Under the pieces are notes generated by a model. It was not told the DNA's origin and made no database searches. It worked only from the letters and a program-made list of their open reading frames with translations. A stretch of DNA of 64,000 nt from CAWJKP01 sp963843465 (GTDB taxonomy: Bacteria > Planctomycetota > Planctomycetia > Pirellulales > Thermoguttaceae), in assembly GCA_963843465.1 (NCBI GenBank), contig CAWJKP010000001.1, positions 248,001 to 312,000 of the forward strand, written 5' to 3'. A program made the translations under genes and the position numbers. Below are positions 61,479 through 64,000 of this stretch, one piece after another (position 1 is the first letter of the stretch; the number at the start of each line of letters is the position of its first letter).

Positions 61479-64000
61479 ATGGCGGTCACGGTCGAGCAGT
61501 TCATCGTGCGGTTGACGCAAAGCGGACTGATGTCTGCGGCCGAAGTCTCCACGTTCCAGGACAGCCTGCCGCCCGACAAGCGGCCCAAGGATGTCCAGCA
61601 GCTCGCCCGGGCGCTGGTCCAGCACGGCAAGCTGACCAAGTACCAGGCCCAGGCCGTCTACGAGGGCAAGACCAAGGGGCTGGTCTTCGGCGAATACGTC
61701 GTACTGGATAAGCTGGGCGAAGGCGGCATGGGCGTAGTGCTGAAGGCCCAGCACCGGCGAATGAAACGGTTGGTGGCAATCAAGATCCTCTCCTCGGCGG
61801 CCATGAAGCAGGCTGGGGCTGTCGAGCGGTTCCACCGCGAGGTGGAGGCGGCGGCCAAGCTGGAACACCCGAACATCGTCACGGCCCACGACGCTGGTGA
61901 GCATCAGGGGATGCACTACCTGGCCATGCAGTACGTCGATGGCAAGGACCTGGCCAGCATCGTCAGGGATCATGGGCCGCTCCCGGTCGCCCAGGCGGTC
62001 GAGTACATCTTGCAGGCGGCTCGCGGGCTTCAGTACGCCCACAGCAAGGGCATCGTCCACCGCGACATCAAGCCGGGCAACCTGCTTCTGGATAAGGAAG
62101 GCACCGTCAAGATCCTCGACATGGGCCTGGCTCTCATCGCGGGGGCCGAGGCAGGCCCGGGCGGCCCGGAACGGTTGACGGCGACCGGCCAGGTGATGGG
62201 CACCTGCGACTACATGTCGCCGGAGCAGGCATTGGACAGCCACGTAGCCGACCATCGAACCGACATTTATGCCTTGGGCTGCACGCTCTACCGGCTTCTG
62301 ACTGGCCATCCGCCCTACCAGGGCGAGACGCTGATGCAGATTCTCTTGGCACATCGAGAGAAAGAGATTCCTTCGCTTTGCGAGGCCCGCTCCGAGGTGC
62401 CCGCCGAGCTGGACGCATGTTTTCAGCGGATGGTGGCCAAGGAGCCGGGGGACCGCTACCAGTCAATGGCCGAAGTGGTTACGGAGTTGGATGCCATGTT
62501 GGCCGCCTTATCGGGCCGCTCGGTAACGGCTGCGGCGGAGGCAGCCGAGTCGTCCAGCGCGGTTGTGGCCAGGACGTTGGCGTTTTTGCAGGAAGCTCCG
62601 CCATTGGGCACGTTGAACAGGCAGAAGAAGCCCACACCTACAGAGCGAACCCAGCCGCACGTCGGCCTGGAGCATGACACGACGTCGAACTTCCTCGGCA
62701 AAGTGAAGCGGGCAGTCGGCGCGGCTCGGCGCAGGCCGCTGCTACTATTGGCCATCGGCGGCGGCCTGGTCGTGCTGTTGGTAGTCGTCCTGGTGTTGAC
62801 CCTTCGCCAGGGGACGCTGGTGGTCGAGATCGACGAGCAGTTGGGCAAGGACACACAAGTGGCCGTCAGCCAAGGCGGCCAGAAAGTTCAGGTGGCGGAT
62901 GCCAAGTCGGGCTGGACGCTGAGCCTCGATGCGGGCAAGTACGACCTTGCCGTCGAGGGCGGCGACGATCAGTTCCAGCTCGATTCCGAGAGCGTTACGG
63001 TCACGCACGGTGGCCGGGTGACGGTCAAGGTCACGCTCAAGCCGCCCCCGCTGGCCGTTGCGCCCTTCGATGCCAAGCAGGCCCGAAAGCACCAGGAGGC
63101 ATGGGCCAAGTATCTGGGCCTGCCGATGGAAATGACCAACTCCATCGGCATGAAGCTGGTCCTCATCCCGCCCGGCGAGTTCCAGATGGGCGACGGCGAC
63201 CATGAGTCGCGGAAGCCGATCCACAAGGTGACCATCACGAAGGCGTTCTATCTCGGCAGGTGCGAGGTGACGCAGGGCGAGTGGGAGGCGGTGCTGGGCA
63301 AGGCCAAGAACCCAAGCCGATTCAAGGGCCCCAAGAACCCGGTCGAAAACGTCAGTTGGGACGATTGCCAGGTCTTTCTCAACAAACTCAACGAGAAGCT
63401 GGACGACTCACGGGGGAGTTACTGCTTTCCGACTGAGGCCCAGTGGGAATATGCGTGTCGAGCTGGGAGCAGGTGGAGATGGTGTTTCGGCGACAGCGAG
63501 ATGGGACTGGAGGATTACGGCTGGTATGAGAAGAACTCGGAAAAGAAGACACACCCGGTGGGCCAGAAGAAGGCCAACGCCTGGGGCCTTTTCGACATGC
63601 ACGGCAACGTATCGGAATGGTGTGCGGATTGGTATGGTCAGGACTATTACAAGGTGTCGCCTGGGCGCGAGCCAACGGGGCCGCCCTCCGGTCCAGGCCG
63701 CGTGAATCGCGGCGGTAGCTTTTGCTGTGGCGGCGTGGACTGCCTTTCCTCTCGCCGCATCAAGAACGGACCCGGGGACCATGACAACGATCGTGGTTTC
63801 CGCGTCTCCCTAGTCTTGGCGGACAAGGCTATTGAGCGGGCGAATATGAGTCGTGCTCCCGACGCGGTACAACCTTCTAGCGGCTCGACCGCCGACAGGC
63901 CATCGCCCGCCGTCGCAAGCCCTGATTCTCAATCCCCCGCCCATCTTCCTGCCGTTGGCAGTCTTATCGGTGCCGATGGCCAATGGAGACTCCCTCCCGG
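61479..64000 (+). CDS. Serine/threonine kinase with C-terminal SUMF1 domain (3' end outside window)
   Basis: At least 840 codons, open at the window end. The ATG at 61479 is the first in frame. After ~65 residues comes a Hanks kinase: glycine loop LGEGGMGVVLKA, VAIKIL Lys, IVHRDIKPGNLLLD (catalytic Asp), then DMGLAL in place of the usual DFG, and TGQVMGTCDYMSPEQAL. A single membrane helix is at ~420-445 (LLLLAIGGGLVVLLVVVLVL). A PEGA-like beta domain follows (TLVVEIDEQLGKDTQVAVSQ). A formylglycine-generating/SUMF1-type domain is at ~555-777 (MTNSIGMKLVLIPPGEFQMG, CEVTQGEWEAVLG, MHGNVSEWCADWY, NRGGSFCCGG). This architecture is typical of planctomycete sensory kinases. Confidence 0.9.
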   Translation, partial: MAVTVEQFIVRLTQSGLMSAAEVSTFQDSLPPDKRPKDVQQLARALVQHGKLTKYQAQAVYEGKTKGLVFGEYVVLDKLGEGGMGVVLKAQHRRMKRLVAIKILSSAAMKQAGAVERFHREVEAAAKLEHPNIVTAHDAGEHQGMHYLAMQYVDGKDLASIVRDHGPLPVAQAVEYILQAARGLQYAHSKGIVHRDIKPGNLLLDKEGTVKILDMGLALIAGAEAGPGGPERLTATGQVMGTCDYMSPEQALDSHVADHRTDIYALGCTLYRLLTGHPPYQGETLMQILLAHREKEIPSLCEARSEVPAELDACFQRMVAKEPGDRYQSMAEVVTELDAMLAALSGRSVTAAAEAAESSSAVVARTLAFLQEAPPLGTLNRQKKPTPTERTQPHVGLEHDTTSNFLGKVKRAVGAARRRPLLLLAIGGGLVVLLVVVLVLTLRQGTLVVEIDEQLGKDTQVAVSQGGQKVQVADAKSGWTLSLDAGKYDLAVEGGDDQFQLDSESVTVTHGGRVTVKVTLKPPPLAVAPFDAKQARKHQEAWAKYLGLPMEMTNSIGMKLVLIPPGEFQMGDGDHESRKPIHKVTITKAFYLGRCEVTQGEWEAVLGKAKNPSRFKGPKNPVENVSWDDCQVFLNKLNEKLDDSRGSYCFPTEAQWEYACRAGSRWRWCFGDSEMGLEDYGWYEKNSEKKTHPVGQKKANAWGLFDMHGNVSEWCADWYGQDYYKVSPGREPTGPPSGPGRVNRGGSFCCGGVDCLSSRRIKNGPGDHDNDRGFRVSLVLADKAIERANMSRAPDAVQPSSGSTADRPSPAVASPDSQSPAHLPAVGSLIGADGQWRLPP

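Overview
This 64 kb, GC-rich window looks like a chromosomal segment of a planctomycete (Pirellulales-like), probably from an uncultured lineage. The signs are: long secreted proteins full of LRR, HEAT, ankyrin and NHL/PQQ repeats; a kinase fused to a formylglycine-generating-enzyme (SUMF1) domain; DUF4838, DUF1080 and GH44 carbohydrate proteins; an unusually long SecA; and many intergenic hairpin repeats. No rRNA, tRNA, CRISPR array or intact transposase was seen.

Layout. 1-6.6 kb: end of a beta-propeller/CBM9-like protein, a membrane-anchored LRR protein, a repeat-rich gap with the relic of an hdeD copy, a DUF4838 protein, and a mop-hdeD pair on the minus strand. 6.9-14 kb: a small secreted protein, a HEAT/SH3 protein, about 1 kb of repetitive DNA, and a large ankyrin-LRR fusion. 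14-19.2 kb (minus): DUF433, a two-domain PPK2-type phosphotransferase, a PQQ propeller, and two unknown envelope proteins. 19.3-26.8 kb (plus): dprA, a GxxExxY gene inside an inverted repeat, a ketosynthase homologue lacking its catalytic triad, and secA interrupted by an apparent +1 frameshift. 27-33.4 kb: a DUF1080 relic, a large putative glycosidase, two more relics, cysK, a heptamer satellite, a GT4 glycosyltransferase and a convergent nitroreductase. 33.5-36.7 kb: a lower-GC accessory patch with gene and transposase fragments and small membrane proteins, two of which share an upstream leader. 36.7-45.1 kb: an NtrC-type regulator, a NarL-type regulator, then a compact polyketide-like cluster (AMP-ligase, SDR, ACP, KS-AT). 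45-64 kb: an Eco57I-like methylase/R-M protein, then secreted enzymes (transglutaminase-like, alpha/beta hydrolase, duplicated zincin, heparinase-like protein, BNR-GH44 glycosidase) and a kinase-SUMF1 gene running off the end.

Three themes stand out. First, at least four small gene relics keep the two ends of a gene and have lost the middle (hdeD, DUF1080, yjbQ, nitroreductase); a fifth joins the start of a zinc-ribbon gene to the end of a cupin gene. Second, many hairpins begin with GTAG or GTAC like REP/REPIN elements, in several unrelated sequence families, and one lies in frame inside the KS-AT gene. Third, several enzyme homologues have lost catalytic residues: the stand-alone ketosynthase, the AT domain of the KS-AT protein, and the second zincin repeat.
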